Origin: Prunus persica | Taxonomy: Eukaryota > Streptophyta > Magnoliopsida > Rosales > Rosaceae | Reading direction: 5' to 3' | DNA: 64,000 bases | Assembly (NCBI RefSeq): GCF_000346465.2 | Contig: NC_034009.1 | Location: 33,521,251 to 33,585,250, forward strand | In this document: one piece after another, positions 1 to 12,292 of the stretch | How the letters are laid out: the number at the start of each line of letters is the position of its first letter | Numbering within the stretch: position 1 is the first letter of the stretch | Program-made: the position numbers and the translations under genes | The notes under the pieces: generated by a model | What the model was told of the DNA's origin: nothing | Database searches by the model: none | The model's input: the letters and a program-made list of their open reading frames with translations, nothing else

Positions 1-43
1 TTATTGGGGGCAAAAAATGAAGAATAACATGTTACATTTCATT

Positions 44-1649
44 TCATCTTAAAGTGGTAGCGAAGCGAGGTCTCTTAAGCCTGCAGTACTCAAGTCTCTT
101 CTGTCTGTTCTGAGCTGCCACAAACCTAGTGCTGTTAACCAAGGTAAGATCGTACGGTTGGGAAGAGCTCATCACGATTGTATTCTTAAAGCAAAGGTTG
201 AGACCACGTGGGCCCACCACATTGTTGTTGCAATTGACCATCCTCATCAATCCACTTGCACTGCCGCCGCTGGATGCCAACGAGATTGAGGAGGGCCCTT
301 GAGTAGAAGAATTAGATGGGTACCCGTACCTCAGATTCTCACAGATTTCTCTTCTTTGAGTTTGAGCCGTCTGATCCATGATGAGCTGCAGTTGATGTTG
401 ATAATGCATCACGCTAGGAGGAGGATGAATTTGCTCACGATGTTGTTGATGATACTGATCTTGATTTGCAGCAGCAGCAGCAGCAGCAGCAACAGGGGGA
501 GATTGTTGGGCTGGTTGGCATAATGGCACCACTGCATTATTCAAGCTCGGATCAATTCCCAAACGGGACTCTTCCTCCTGTTTATGGCCAAGTCCCATTA
601 GCTTTAAAAAAGAATAAGAGGGGGTAAGCAAATTAAAGGAAATAAATATTATTAAAGAAAAAGTAAACAAAATCATCAGCGAGAAATTAGCAGAAAAAAC
701 AATACCTTCTCTTTCATTGCTTTCAACTCCAAATTAAAATCATTCAGGTCGACATAATGACGCTCCACCTTCTGTAATTCCTTTCCAGTATATCAAAAAG
801 CCAAAGAGCCATGTCAGTTTCAGCATTGGTGAAGAAATTACATAAATAGAAAAAAAAAATAAAAATAAAAGGATAATTAGCACAGTAAAATTTGAGGAAA
901 AAGACAAATAAATGCTAGAAAGAACCAAAAAAGACTCACCAATTGCACCGATTCTTTCTCCTCAGTCAGTTCGTCTATAATCTTACTCCATTCCTCCCTC
1001 TTCTGCACAATGAAGAACAACAAAAATAATGGAATATCAGAAAACAGTCAAAGAAAAAAAAACCGTAATCGGGAAAAAATAAAAGAAAAAAAGCGACAGA
1101 ACCCAGTTGTCAGAATTGCCAGAGAAGCAAAACCTATATCACAAAAAATACAACAAAATAAAAAGAAGAAGATAAAGGATGTAGAAGGGAAAGACTCGAA
1201 ATAGAGAATAAAAGACTTACCCTTTTACCGAGAACTCTTCTTCTCAATTGCTGAGGCTTGTCGTCGGATTCACTGGGCTCGAAGGAGAGCGGCGTATCAG
1301 GGCTCGAAGTTTCAACCTTAATAGCATTAGAGAGAAGTGGTACAGGACTCTTGGCCAAAGACTTGGGAGTAAAACAACACCGTAGTAGTTTACTCCAACA
1401 CGGTGGCAGACCAAGATGACGCAGGCGCTGCAGAGTTGAGGCGTGGTCGTTTTTCACAGCAAGTGCAGATCTCTTGCTTTTACATCCCCAGCCGAGCGAG
1501 AGTGGAATTGGAAGAGGAGACTCAAATTGGTAGATCATATCAGGAAGCTGAAGCAAGATATCAGCGACCTCCATCTCACTCACACTGGGGTTTGGAGAAC
1601 AAGGGAAGAGTTCCCTCTGTTCCATAACCATTGTTTCGCTCTGTTCCAT
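44..1649 (-). CDS. Uncharacterised protein with basic/coiled-coil centre (371 aa, 4 exons)
   Basis: The function is not recognised. Reading the minus strand, exons 1649-1221, 1002-940, 771-706 and 601-44 join in phase 0 at every junction, all with GT-AG introns, giving 371 residues. I chose ATG 1649 because upstream in-frame codons are not ATG. The N-terminal half is acidic/proline-rich and then basic (LRRRVLGKRKREEW). Residues about 140-190 form a charged helix with regularly spaced Leu/Ile/Val, which could be a short coiled coil or zipper. The C-terminal half is low complexity: an alanine run encoded by a (GCT)n tract (plus-strand 467-491), Gln/His-rich stretches and a Ser-rich stretch, ending in basic residues (KRLEYCRLKRPRF). 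This composition suggests a nuclear, perhaps transcription-related, protein. That is inference. It is not a canonical bZIP, because the N-x7-R basic signature is absent. Confidence 0.8.
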
Positions 1650-1808
1650 TGCGATTTCTATCTCTTTCACTTTGTTTCTTCAATTGAAGGTTTTGAAATA
1701 TTCTTGGGCAGGCTTTGCAGCCAACAGCACATATAAATATACGCAGACCAATTACCACAAGAGAGCACAGACAACAGCGGCGTTGAGAGAAAAAATAGAG
1801 GATTTAAT

Positions 1809-1853
<45 letters not shown>

Positions 1854-3197
1854 GCAGAGCGAGTTGCTTGGAGACGGGGTTCTTTTCTTTTGTGTTTATA
1901 AAGGAAAACGAGAGAAAAAATCCTTTAGGAGGTAGTAGAGTGTGACACGTGTCGAGTATATAGAGATTGAGGTTAAGCCTAGGGTTTACGGCCTTTTTCG
2001 ATTTGATGTAGAGAACGTGTCAAGCAGCAGTTGAAGTAGTAAGAGAATGGCAAGACTGAAAATATTGCTTTCCATATAGCTTTTCCAGAAACACGGTGAC
2101 AAAGGAATTGAGGGGATTAGGAATTAATTTTGCTTGACCTTTTTTAGGGTTTTTCCTAGCTGGAGTTGGTTTAACGACCGGGCGTGGGTGGTAACCAAGA
2201 CAACTCCTAGTCCTCCTACCAGGACTATTTTTATTTTTATTCACCTTTTCCTCTAGTATTTTGTCCCATAAACACACAAAATTGTTAGTTAACTTCTTTT
2301 AATTGAAGCTATGTCCCTAGATTGTATTTTATTTTATGCACTTCACATGCATTTTCCTCTAGTATTTAATTTTTTTTTTTTTTTTTTTTGCCTAAACCAG
2401 CCTGACCCTAAGTTTTATGGAACTAATCGAATCTCGACCCTAGACCACTTGGGCCCTGTGGAAATTTTATTTTCCGATGATACCCAATGGACTGAAACCG
2501 TAAGCCCATGAACTTCTCAACCAAACAAAAGCAATGGGTGGTTGTTTGGCTAATAATCCCTGATAGCATTCATTGGCATCCTCCAGAGAATCGGTGCGCT
2601 GTTTGATTAAAAAGGCCAAGAGAGCCGGTTGCATTTTGCAATATACGCTGGGATATTCAAGATCATATATTTTTTTTGTAGCTGTAGGACATTGTCTCAT
2701 CTCATGGATTCCGTTACTTCCGGCCCAAGCAAAAACAACACACAAAAACTGAATATAAGAGCATTAATGATATTATGACCACACACAAAAAGAGCATTAA
2801 TGATAATTATACGATATTAAATGAGAACGAGAGGAATTATGAACAATTTCATATATTTCCAAATTTGACTCCTCAATGCCTCTCTTTTTTTCTTCTTTTT
2901 TTCTTTTCAGGTCAGCAGCAGTTGACATTCATATGGTAAATAAATAAATAAAGAAAGAAGCAATTTCGGTTAAGTGTATAATTATGACTCTGGTAAAGAT
3001 CCAAATAAAAGAACGATTAGACATGATCCCTTCATTGCCACAGGCGAGTTGGTTGGGCCAACATTCAGTCCAGTTAAAAGTTGCCATCAATTGACCAGTA
3101 TTGGTCACCATGAATGAGCTAAATCACATAATCAGAATGCCACCAAATAATAGCAGAAGAAAGGTGAAGTGCTGTGATTTGTTAACCAGAAATACAA
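1650..3197. other. 5' leader and intergenic region with GA microsatellite
   Basis: This is the promoter and leader side of the gene starting at 1649 and the 3' side of the gene ending at 3198. A (GA)n microsatellite lies at 1814-1847, probably in the 5' UTR. A G-box-like ACACGTGT occurs near 1945, and a T homopolymer near 2370-2389. I see no convincing gene. A minus-strand open frame at 2467-2745 has no recognisable domain. Confidence 0.6.
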
Positions 3198-5356
3198 CTA
3201 AGCTGCTTGCCTTTTCTTCTTTAGCCTGGTGGACAACGCAAAGTCATCATCAGAGTCACTCTCTGAGCTTCTATCTTCATTCTTCCGCTTCTTAGATTGC
3301 GTAGATGCATCTTTGGAGACCGTTGACTTCTTTTGATTTGAAGGCACTGGGGTTGATGGTTTCTTGACAGTAACTGACTGTGTGCTCTTCTTTACAGAAG
3401 CTACAGCTTTCATTGGAGAACCGAGATTTTGCTGCTGACTCCTCTTCTGCTTCTTCTCAAACACTCTCTTTGCCTCCTCTTTAGATAGCAAACCACACTC
3501 CATCAGCCTGAATTCAAATTGAAAATTTGAAATGCATGCTTATACAGAAGCAACCAAGCACTAATTATAATTGGTCAGTTCATGCCTGCTAGAGTTGTAG
3601 AATGGGCAATACTTAAAAAGCACGATACTCCCACCATTGCATGATATGGGAGGATACACACTCTTACCCACATTATGGAGAGGAGCATCTTCCCATTTAG
3701 AATCCGCAACCTTTGCAACGTTGCAAAGATCAAACCTTACCAATTGCAGTCAAGGCTCGCCCTCTTTACTTCTTTTTATTAAGATCCGCTAATGGAAAAC
3801 ATGCATTTACAAAACAGGCAAACTGGGAAGAAAAACATAACATTTTTATGTGTATTTTACCAGTATAAAACCATAACACTATCCAAGGCATGGTCTCTAA
3901 GAGACAACTAACCAAAAAGCAGACTTCAAACTGTCAATAGCAAGCTATAACAAACCTAAGTGCCCTATTCTAGCATGCACCAAGATAAACATGTCCATAC
4001 TAAACAACAAGGCACAAGGTACAAGGTTGAATGGTAGGTACATTTAGACTTTTCTATTATTTTTATTCATGAACATCCCATAGAAGACAACAATATGTAT
4101 CATTTGCTTCGAATTTCAACTCCCATATCATAATTATACATGCAGCTTTATAGACTGAAAGAGTTGCCAACCAAGTAGGCCAGTTGCATGATCAGACAGA
4201 CATACGCAGGTGATTCAAAGCCAGCGCTTTGATGCACACTGCGGAGGCCAGGCAAGCGGCATAGTGGCGACTATATAACTAGCTATCAGAAAATATTAGT
4301 TGGCATAATAAAACACAGTTCCAAATAAATTATATAGCCTGGAAACAAGCCGAAGCATAAGGCAGCTCAAACAGCACTTCCCCTAATATTTAAGGCTCCA
4401 TTTCAACTTCCACTTCTCCTAATATTTTATAAGAACCTAACAGAATGTAACATCTACACAGTAATTCAGCAAGCAAAAACAGTGTTGCAATCAAACAAAT
4501 GGGAGAGCAAACACTCACCAGAACTGTGCCATTTCGCTTTTGGGAACTTGCTCATAAAGCGTCTCATAAAAAATCCTAAGTGGGTCTCTCTGAATTCCAA
4601 AATACAACACAAGAATCACCTAAGAATCCCGAAGCAACAAAAAGGGAGAAAAGAAACTACATTAACAAGAAAGAGAAAGGAGAAAACCGGGACAGTGTAC
4701 CTCATCGGGAGGGTCTCGCTTCTGACCAGGCAAATCATAAACCTTCTTCTCCTTCTTCTCCCTCTTCTTCAGCTCTGTTGTAGCATCTGGCACCTTCTTC
4801 TCCTTCTTCTTCTGCTCTTGTATAACCTCTGAACCCTTCTTCTTCTTCTTCTTCTCTTCCTCCTCCTCCTCCTCCATTTTCTTTGTCCTCGTCTTCAATT
4901 CCTTCATCCCCATCCCATAACACAAAGAAAATCACAAGAACCCAAATACCCGCCTTCATCAGTAAAATTCAGAGTCACCGCATTTTAAAAAAACGAAATT
5001 TATAAAAAGATAAATAAAGTGACAGAAACCTTATCGGGCATAGCATTGGAACTCCTTTTAGCATTGGAACCCCGTTCATCCTCACTGTCGTTGTTCTTCT
5101 CTTCCTTCTTAACTCTAGGTTCTTGTTTGGGCTTAGCCTTAGTGGGTTTATCAGAATCATTATCGAGCTGCTCTTCTTTCTTCACCTTGGCTTCTCTTGC
5201 CGCAGATGTGGAATTCCCATTCGCATTGTTCATAATTTTTGTGGATTTCTTCTTGTGGTTGAGCATTATTGTACCCAAGCTCATCTTATCGTCCTCCTCT
5301 TCCTCTTTAACTTCCCTCTGCACCTTCACGGGCTTCGCATCCTCCTCCGAAGGCAT
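3198..5356 (-). CDS. Lys/Glu-rich nuclear-type protein of unknown function (302 aa, 4 exons)
   Basis: The minus-strand exons are 5356-5030, 4901-4701, 4589-4519 and 3507-3198, and the phases agree, giving 302 residues. The exon 2 acceptor near 4901 is the weakest boundary because it lacks a CAG or TAG. The protein is extremely charged. Exon 1 has alternating Lys/Glu tracts, exon 2 has long poly-Glu and poly-Lys runs, and exon 4 has Ser/Lys/Thr-rich sequence, an acidic SSESDSDDDF tract and a basic end (RLKKKRQ), a likely nuclear localisation signal. The only part that looks folded is made by the short 71-bp exon 3 plus the start of exon 4: IFYETLYEQVPKSEMAQFW, then MECGLLSKEEAK. I recall similar plant proteins with this module but know no function for it. 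It is likely nuclear, by composition only. Confidence 0.8.
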
Positions 5357-6477
5357 GTTTCAGCTTTCCCAGTGTATGAGAAATTGGCACCCAAAAACAC
5401 AAAAGAAAATCGGAGTGAGGGGAGGACGATGGGTGTGAAATTTCGAACTTCGAAAAGGGAAAAGCCCTCCGTTTTCACGGAGTTTTCGAGTTTTGAACGT
5501 TTCGGGAAACATTTGAAACCCTAGTGCAAAAAGGAAACATCGGACCGGATACGGAAATCCATGAGAGTGGGCGTACTCTTTATGATAAAGGCTTGGATGT
5601 CTAATGGGCTAAACGAAGCCCAACTCATGTTAGCCCATACTTAAATCTTGTATATTGTAGGCCTAATCCTAGCCCATCTATTACAAGAAGCAAATGTAGG
5701 TAGGTCAATTAGTCAAGATAGAGTACCTGCCTTTTTGTATATGAGTTCGAACCTTATTCCGATACATTAGAATAATTTAGAATATCGCAATTGCAACCAA
5801 AAAAAAAGGATTCTATTATAAGAAGAGAACGATCTGTATAACACTCAAATAAATAAATATGGGTTGAATAATTAATAAATAAGTAGACGTGTTATTATAC
5901 TATCAGTGGATAAGTTGTGTTAACGATCGTCATTTCTGATGAATTTCCCGTTATCATGTGTACAAGTTAGTATAGTATATGATCTATATATGTATCACGC
6001 ACAGCAGAAGTAGATACACCATATCCAAACCTTCCATGATGATGAATATTTGCCATCAACGAAGAAGGCATATATTCTTTCCCTGTATATGCGTGCTTTT
6101 TTATATACAAAAATAATGATATGAAAAAAGTTTAACATTTTGGTATCAATCCAGACTCGGTGGGCAATTGACAATTTGACATGTATCGAAAAAGAATGAA
6201 AAGAAAAGGTCGGTTACTCGGTGGGAGATAGAGTCTAGAGCCGAGAATTTATGCCAAAGCTAAACACAAATCAATCAAATGAAATGAGACCAGACCTTAG
6301 ACCTACCATATATCCTTTGGGAAAAAGTTGAGCTCTATTTCCCATAATACCTGCATATCGTCTTAGTGTCTTCATCACCCTCACCAGTCAGTGCCCCTTC
6401 TATATAATATATACACACACGCATATTATTATCACTCGCAGAAGAATACACAGAGACACAGAGAGACAGAGAAAGAG
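5357..6477. other. Divergent intergenic region
   Basis: This separates a minus-strand gene starting at 5356 from a plus-strand gene starting at 6478, so it should hold two promoters. A perfect tRNA B-box-like string (AGTTCGAACC) occurs at 5744-5753, about 35 bp after a weaker A-box-like string, so a decayed tRNA-derived SINE is possible. Immediately upstream of 6478 there is a TATA-like TATATAATATATA (6402-6414) and a purine-rich leader. Nothing else was seen. Confidence 0.5.
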
Positions 6478-6888
6478 ATGGGTTGGTTATTGAGTGAAAG
6501 AAGGGGAAGGAAGCAGGGGTGGATGGAGGAGAGCCTAGCCTCCCTATCCGCACCTCCTTCGCCTCTGTTGGCACTCGTCGTCATCGTCTTGGTGTTATTA
6601 ATGTTTTCATCGTACACCAGCTACAGGTCACAGATGGAGAAAACTAAGGTCGGGTTTCATATATTTCTCTTGTTTCTGCCCGTTATGTTGATCTTTTTGG
6701 CTCACTCTTTGATTAAGTACGGGAGCTTTCCGGTGCTGAGTCCGAAGACCAAGGAGAGGGTGGTTCATCAACCTGAAGGGTCAGCGTCGCCTTGGGGCGT
6801 GGCTATGTTTCTGGTGCTTTTGCTCGTCTTGCTCTGTTATCGGTCTTCTTTTCAATCCAACTGGTGGCCTCACTGGCGTTCTTATTGA
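6478..6888 (+). CDS. Small plant membrane protein, three predicted TM segments (136 aa)
   Basis: This is a single-exon gene. ATG 6478 follows a purine-rich leader (GAAAGAG) and a TATA-like element near 6405. The first upstream in-frame ATG lies in the presumed leader, so I take MGWLLSERRGRKQGW as the N-terminus. The sequence shows a basic N-terminus and then three hydrophobic stretches at about residues 29-44 (LLALVVIVLVLLMF), 58-73 (FHIFLLFLPVMLIFLA) and 108-122 (GVAMFLVLLLVLLCY). A short hydrophilic segment with the pattern SPKTKERVVHQPEGS precedes the last one. The C-terminus is aromatic and basic (NWWPHWRSY). The length and pattern match a family of small plant transmembrane proteins of unknown function. 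No enzymatic motif is visible. Confidence 0.75.
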   Translation: MGWLLSERRGRKQGWMEESLASLSAPPSPLLALVVIVLVLLMFSSYTSYRSQMEKTKVGFHIFLLFLPVMLIFLAHSLIKYGSFPVLSPKTKERVVHQPEGSASPWGVAMFLVLLLVLLCYRSSFQSNWWPHWRSY

Positions 6889-7450
6889 CCATCAAACTAG
6901 TTTTTCAGTCTTCATAACCAACCATCATCATGTACATGTAACTTATCGTCGTCGTGTTATTTTTACTGGAATTTATTTAGTTCGTGATCCTGGTGTGTTA
7001 CTAGTTAATGACAAATGAATCATATCTTAAAAGAGTTTGTGATATTCCATATTTATCAGCTCTTAATCAAACTAGTTTGTGCTATATTTCTATTTTGATC
7101 ATGGAAATGAAAATTTATTGGTGACATGCTAAAGATGGACTCATATTCACACCGATTGATGCTCAAGTAAGAGCCGAGTCGACCATCACGTTTTAGATTC
7201 TGGAGTCATTCTATAGTGAGGGCCTTCGATGAGGTTCTATCTCTTTGATTCAACGACTAATCAATTTGATCAAACGGTTAAGAGATAGAGCTTCATCTAA
7301 GGGCAAGTATAACCGAGAGTAAACGAAACGAAAGGGTATAAAATCTTGTACACAAGTCATTAAAATCTTTCGATTGGTCATTTTGATTGAGGTAAAGGGG
7401 CCTTCATAGAATTAGTATAAAACAGAGATAACTAAACTAGCACAATCATT
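6889..7450. other. 3' flank, no gene seen
   Basis: This holds the 3' UTR of the small membrane-protein gene and AT-rich intergenic DNA up to the ancestral stop of the neighbouring pseudogene. I see no coding or repeat structure here. Confidence 0.5.
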
Positions 7451-10400
7451 TCATGCAGTCGCTTTGGTGTGGGCAAACCGCTGTGAAGATGTTGGTAGCT
7501 CCACTTGCTCAATTGTTTTCTGCTTCTTTCTAGCCAGTTGTTCTTCCTCCTTCATTTGTTGCTCCAAGAAAGGCCTCTTGGCATTTGCAATGATCTCCTC
7601 CGTCGTCGTCGTCCTCTTACTCGGCTTATTCCTCCCCTTGGTTTTCTTCTTTAGGACAGTGCCCTTGACAGCTTCAATCTCAACCTCTTTCTCTTGCTTT
7701 GTCGGTTTCTCTTTCTTCCTCTAAGGCTTCACTGTGCCGATCTTTGCGGGATCCAACATAATTGTCTCAGGCGGCAGCTTATCAAGCAGAGAGTGCACTT
7801 CCCTCTCACTTCTATGTTTAGATGTTTCAAATGGATTTGCCACCCAGGAATCAAAGTTCGGTTCCCCACAACCAGGAATCAGAATACTGGACCAACCCAT
7901 GGAGTGCCCTATGTCTAGAACATCTTCACACGGCCGAAACAACAACTTTTCTATTTGGTAACCTTTAACCATTCGATGGTTCATATATGTCTTGTAGTTC
8001 TGAGTCCCGTGCAAATCTCTCAGGATTTGTACAGATGATCCACAGCCCAGACAAGCTAGAAGAACCTTCCGACTGAAATCCAAAGTCTTTGGCTGCCCCG
8101 GTAAAGTTTGGAGTGCTTCATCCTCAAGTTTCCTCAAGTCCCAAAGCTTAATTTTATTCTCTTTTCCAGCTGTGGCCATGAGATGGCCATTCGGGTGGAA
8201 TGCATTGCCGAGAGGGGGGCCCTGTGACACAGCCTTTTCAGAAGAGGAGCAGAGCTTGTAGGCTTCCACATGGAAACTGTACCAAGTGAATGACCCAAAG
8301 CAACAACCCCATTGTAGGGGTTCACCTGCATCACATCAGCACGGCCTAAGCCAGTTCTGTAACTACCTACCATCTCACCCATTGTTACATCTTGATAATG
8401 AAGCTGCCCAAAATTGTTTATTGAAGCCAAGAGGAAGTGGGTTTTCAGAAATTGAAGCCTTAAAACTGCACCATGTTCCTACATGATAAGAAATGTGTAT
8501 AACTTCAGTTCAATATTGAAGCATCTCAAGATAACTAACAAACGAAAAAATGCATCAATCTAAAATACAGCTGTTGTGTCAGACCATCACCAATCTATCT
8601 GGAGAGCTTTAGAAAGAAACTAAAAAAATAATTTATTAGAGTAATTGGTAGTGCGTTACGGACAGGTAAAGCCTTTAGAATGTTTGCAGGATTGTGAGCC
8701 AGTAATTAATCTAAAAGACACAACCTATTTAATGCAGTACGCTAACCTTTAAGCAATGAAGTTCAGTGCCATCCCGGTTATAAATATATGGATAACTGCC
8801 AGGAATGAGAACGTTAGCCATACTAAATAAGATAAAACAGTACTACATGTCAATTCAAAGTAGACTGAGCAGGTTTTAGTAAAATCTGGAGGTATCATCC
8901 ATGTTTCCAAACAAACTATGTAAAATGGGGAGCAAATCAACATAACATTTCCAACTACTAAAAGAAATACATAATCAACCCTGTAAATGTCAAAATATTT
9001 ACAAAACAGAACTTAAGTACCGCATACAGTTTTATACTTTTTCTGGACTGCAGCAAAGAACGACTCATTGTGTAGGAACACCACATCACATACTGTTTCC
9101 CTAACCTGAACATCATCAGTTAGCTAATCAGCCCAATGTTCCAGTCAAACACTGAAGTTCAAATAAAACAAGGACCCAGCATTCCAGCACATCATTTAGA
9201 AAAGCGGAAATTGTACTGATACCACCTAATCTTTTAGGTTTACAACCCAAAATTAATTTTATAGTATTGCTTTCAAGTCTCTCTCCCATGAAATTTCTAT
9301 ACAAAGTTTGGCATCTTATCAAGGGCACTGAATTCACAACTAGTATATTCAAACTTCACATATGAAGATTAGGACGAGTGAATATGGCTGCAAGAAGCAC
9401 GTCTAACTCAATATAGAGACGAACAGTTTTGCGTGAAATAAGGTCACAGCATCAGACCAAAACTGTATCACTACTTAGTATCATTTCTATTGTTTGACTA
9501 TTATATTTCACATTCAAACAATAGCCATGGCCCTTGAGTCCGCAGACTGCCATATGGCGACCACTTGATGTGAAATCCAACGTGTATGGACCGAGATCTG
9601 CAGATGAAAGTTAAGATTCAGGGATAAACATTAGAGTAAGGTCAGGCAGGCCAGAAATGAACATTCTAGGCAAAGTTAATCTAGACAATATACTGAATAA
9701 TTTGAGCTCAAGTGTCAACATCTTCGGGTTTTTACAAACTAAATGATGCAAGGATTTTGCTTATAAGAAATAGAAATAGCAGTTCAACCCCCTTGAATCT
9801 TTATCTCAACAAATCCACCACCCAATAAGTCAGTCTTTTCACCCAGGTATCAATAGTCTTACTGAAAATCCTGTCATTGGAGAGGAGAATTCCAGTTTTC
9901 CTTTTCATTTCACACAAAATTAGTTTTTCTTAGCCCAGCTGAATCAGATTTGCATAAGTGATATGAGAAAGCCACAAATCCAGCTATATAAGACATGCAG
10001 GCTTTTAAGTACAATAAGGGAAATAGTAAAGCTTCACTGCAAGATTCTGAGTGACTAAACAATCATTAGAAATCAATTAAAAAAAAGTTAGGTATCAACC
10101 TGGTAGGACGATATCATATTGATTCCTTGAGCTTGATACATCTACTTCACGAGCAATTGATTCTTGTTTCATCCTCCACGTCTTCTCCGTGCCTTCAGCC
10201 TCCAAATAACCTCCCTCACTTGGCAGAAGCCACTGATAATTTGGATTACAAATGAAAAAAAAAAAAAAATTCACATATATTTTATCACATGTACTAAAAT
10301 AACAGGACAATATTTGTGTTAGTGTCAAGCAATGGTAAATCAAACCCCACTAACTTATGTCTGGGTTGAGTCATGTTATCATGCCACTGCCACCCATACT

Positions 10401-11053
10401 GAATATCACACTAAACAAAAATTCACCTTCTCAGCCTTAGCAGCAGCTTGTGCGGATTTTCCATATAATTCTTCTCTAATAGCAAGTTGACCCTACAACT
10501 TTTTATCTTGCAAGCCCTGCAAACATTGGGAAAGCATGATGCAGTGTCAAGTAAACAAGTTCCATGAAAACTCAAATTCCTGATGTCTACCTCCAAATTA
10601 GTTTCGCTTCCTCTAAGAAACTTCTTCACGCTCACATCAAGCCCATCAGGTATCTTCTCCTGAAAATTAAGATATTTCCCATTTATTCTGTAATTTTGTA
10701 ACAAAAGTGACAAGATTACAGCCCAGATTGCCAAAATGATGAGGCATAACGCAAGTTTTTAACTAGAAAAAAAAGTTACAGAACATATGAGAATTTCACA
10801 CATTTCAAAAGTACCGCAGCTAAAAGGCTAAATGTGGCCATAGAGCAGGAGGCCGTATCAGGGTTCAGTTAAAGAAGTAGAATAATCAAAACGAAATGCA
10901 AAAACATTAACAATATAACATCAAATGACATGAACACATGTCTATGAGATGAGATTGAACAGCAAGTGACTACAAGCCAATACAACAGAAAGTAATGCGT
11001 ACCAGTTCGGTTGGAGGTAGAATAGTGCCATCACCATCTTGTTTCACACCCAT
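7451..11053 (-). pseudogene. UTP7: Unprocessed pseudogene of UTP7/WDR46 (U3 snoRNP WD40 protein, BING4-type C-terminus)
   Basis: Functional UTP7/WDR46 is a nucleolar WD40 protein of the small-subunit processome needed for 18S rRNA maturation. Reading the minus strand, exon-like blocks occur in the right order. The start MGVKQDGDGTILPPTEL is at 11053, then EKIPDGLDVSVKKFLRG (about 10660), GQLAIREELYGKSAQAAAK (about 10490), WLLPSEGGYLEAEG (about 10230), DLGPYTLDFTSSGRHMAV (about 9600), RETVCDVVFLHNESFFAAV (about 9090), YPYIYNRDGTELHCLK (about 8780) and a long WD40/BING4 block from 8480 to 7451. Splice-like junctions are retained, so this is a duplicated genomic copy and not a retrocopy. Lesions seen are: TAG at 10495-10493 in the GQLAIREEL exon; two TGA codons at 9516-9514 and 9510-9508; a one-base shift near 8200 that splits the WD40 block; and TAG at 7723-7721 right after GTVKP, with homologous Lys-rich sequence continuing beyond it. 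Several independent lesions make sequencing error an unlikely explanation. Confidence 0.85.
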
Positions 11054-11599
11054 CTTGCTTAATCCAGTTTAGTATCCTTCAAATGCAAAATGGCCAGAAA
11101 CTTGATGAGCAATGCAGCCCAACTAAAATATCTATATTCTTGGGCACTGATATAAACAAGCCAACCAAATACATAGTTCTACTTAATTTTAATCGGTGAA
11201 CTGAGTTTGAGATAATCAAGCTTTGCAACTTTTTAGAGCACCAAAAGAATACAAAACACGACACACAGTGACACAAACACAATCACAGAATGCGCTTGCA
11301 AAACATATATACCCAAAAACACAAAAACAAAAGAAAATATAAAAGTGAGTACCATATATTATCGAAATACCTCTATAGCTATAATTTAGTTGGTATCGTT
11401 GTTTGTCGGAGAAAGAGAGCCTTTTGATGCGTCTGGGTAGATAATCAGAAAAATACAGAAGCTTTGTTATATCCCTCGACGGACAAGGGTTTTACGGGGA
11501 GAGGAGAGGTTTTACTGAAAAAAATATATATTTAATGAATGAATGAAAAGAGAATAAAGGTGGAGCCCATGGCCCAGTCCAAACTCGCCTGCGTGTGGA

Positions 11600-11710
11600 A
11601 GAGCATTTTCACTCATTTGCCATACTATTCACGTGGATAGTGGCAGTCATTGCAAAAAGCTTGTTGTGTTTCCATTCATTGCAAAACGCTATTTGTGTTT
11701 CACATGAAGA
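11600..11710. repeat. Probable relic of the MITE found at 14432-14907
   Basis: GAGCATTTTCACTCATTTGC and the following short motifs (an ACTATTCAC-like stretch, CATTGCAAAAAGC, GTGTTTCCATTCATTGCAAA) parallel the left end of the MITE at 14432 in the same order. No matching right end is visible, so this is a fragment. It lies between the UTP7 pseudogene and the coiled-coil gene. The rest of 11054-12292 is AT-rich with nothing else recognised. Confidence 0.45.
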
Positions 11711-12292
11711 ATGGACAATATACACCGTGGTGTTTGGACCCCATGATTAAAATAAAATAAAATAATTTAAAGGCAAATTATTCATTCAATTATTTATTTT
11801 ATTTTTGCCAGACAATGCAAATTTATTCTTCAAAATGACTTTTTTTAAAGGCTCTAAATGATTCTTTTCATCTAATAATCTCTTTTTTTATTGAAAGATA
11901 TGCTGCTGAGTACTCTGTTTTTTTGATCTAAAACTATAGATAGTTGTTGAACAAAAAAAAAGGAGACAACTAAATATCCGAAACGCAAGATTTACAATCA
12001 AAGTCAAACACTGTCGTTTAGATTTACAGAAAAAATGTGCGAGGTAACACATAAATGCACCTACAATCATGTTACAGGCCCAAAGCTATAACTGTCCAGA
12101 GATGACAGATCCGAAACCTACTTGCTAGAATGATAGCACTAAAAAGACTTGTCTGCCCTAGGCTAAAATAGGCACATAATTTACATAAAACCGAAGAAAC
12201 CTAAGAGACTACACAAAAGCCTAAAACTCAACTCTCCACAAGAAACTACCAGTGGGGCAATAAACTACCCTCTGGAAAATGGTGTGGGAGGG

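Noticed and set aside
2467..2745. 92-codon minus-strand open frame
   Set aside because: No domain or conserved motif was recognised, and the region is AT-rich intergenic DNA.
5019..5438. 139-codon plus-strand frame with many Ser/Leu
   Set aside because: It is the antisense shadow of exon 1 of the Lys/Glu-rich gene.
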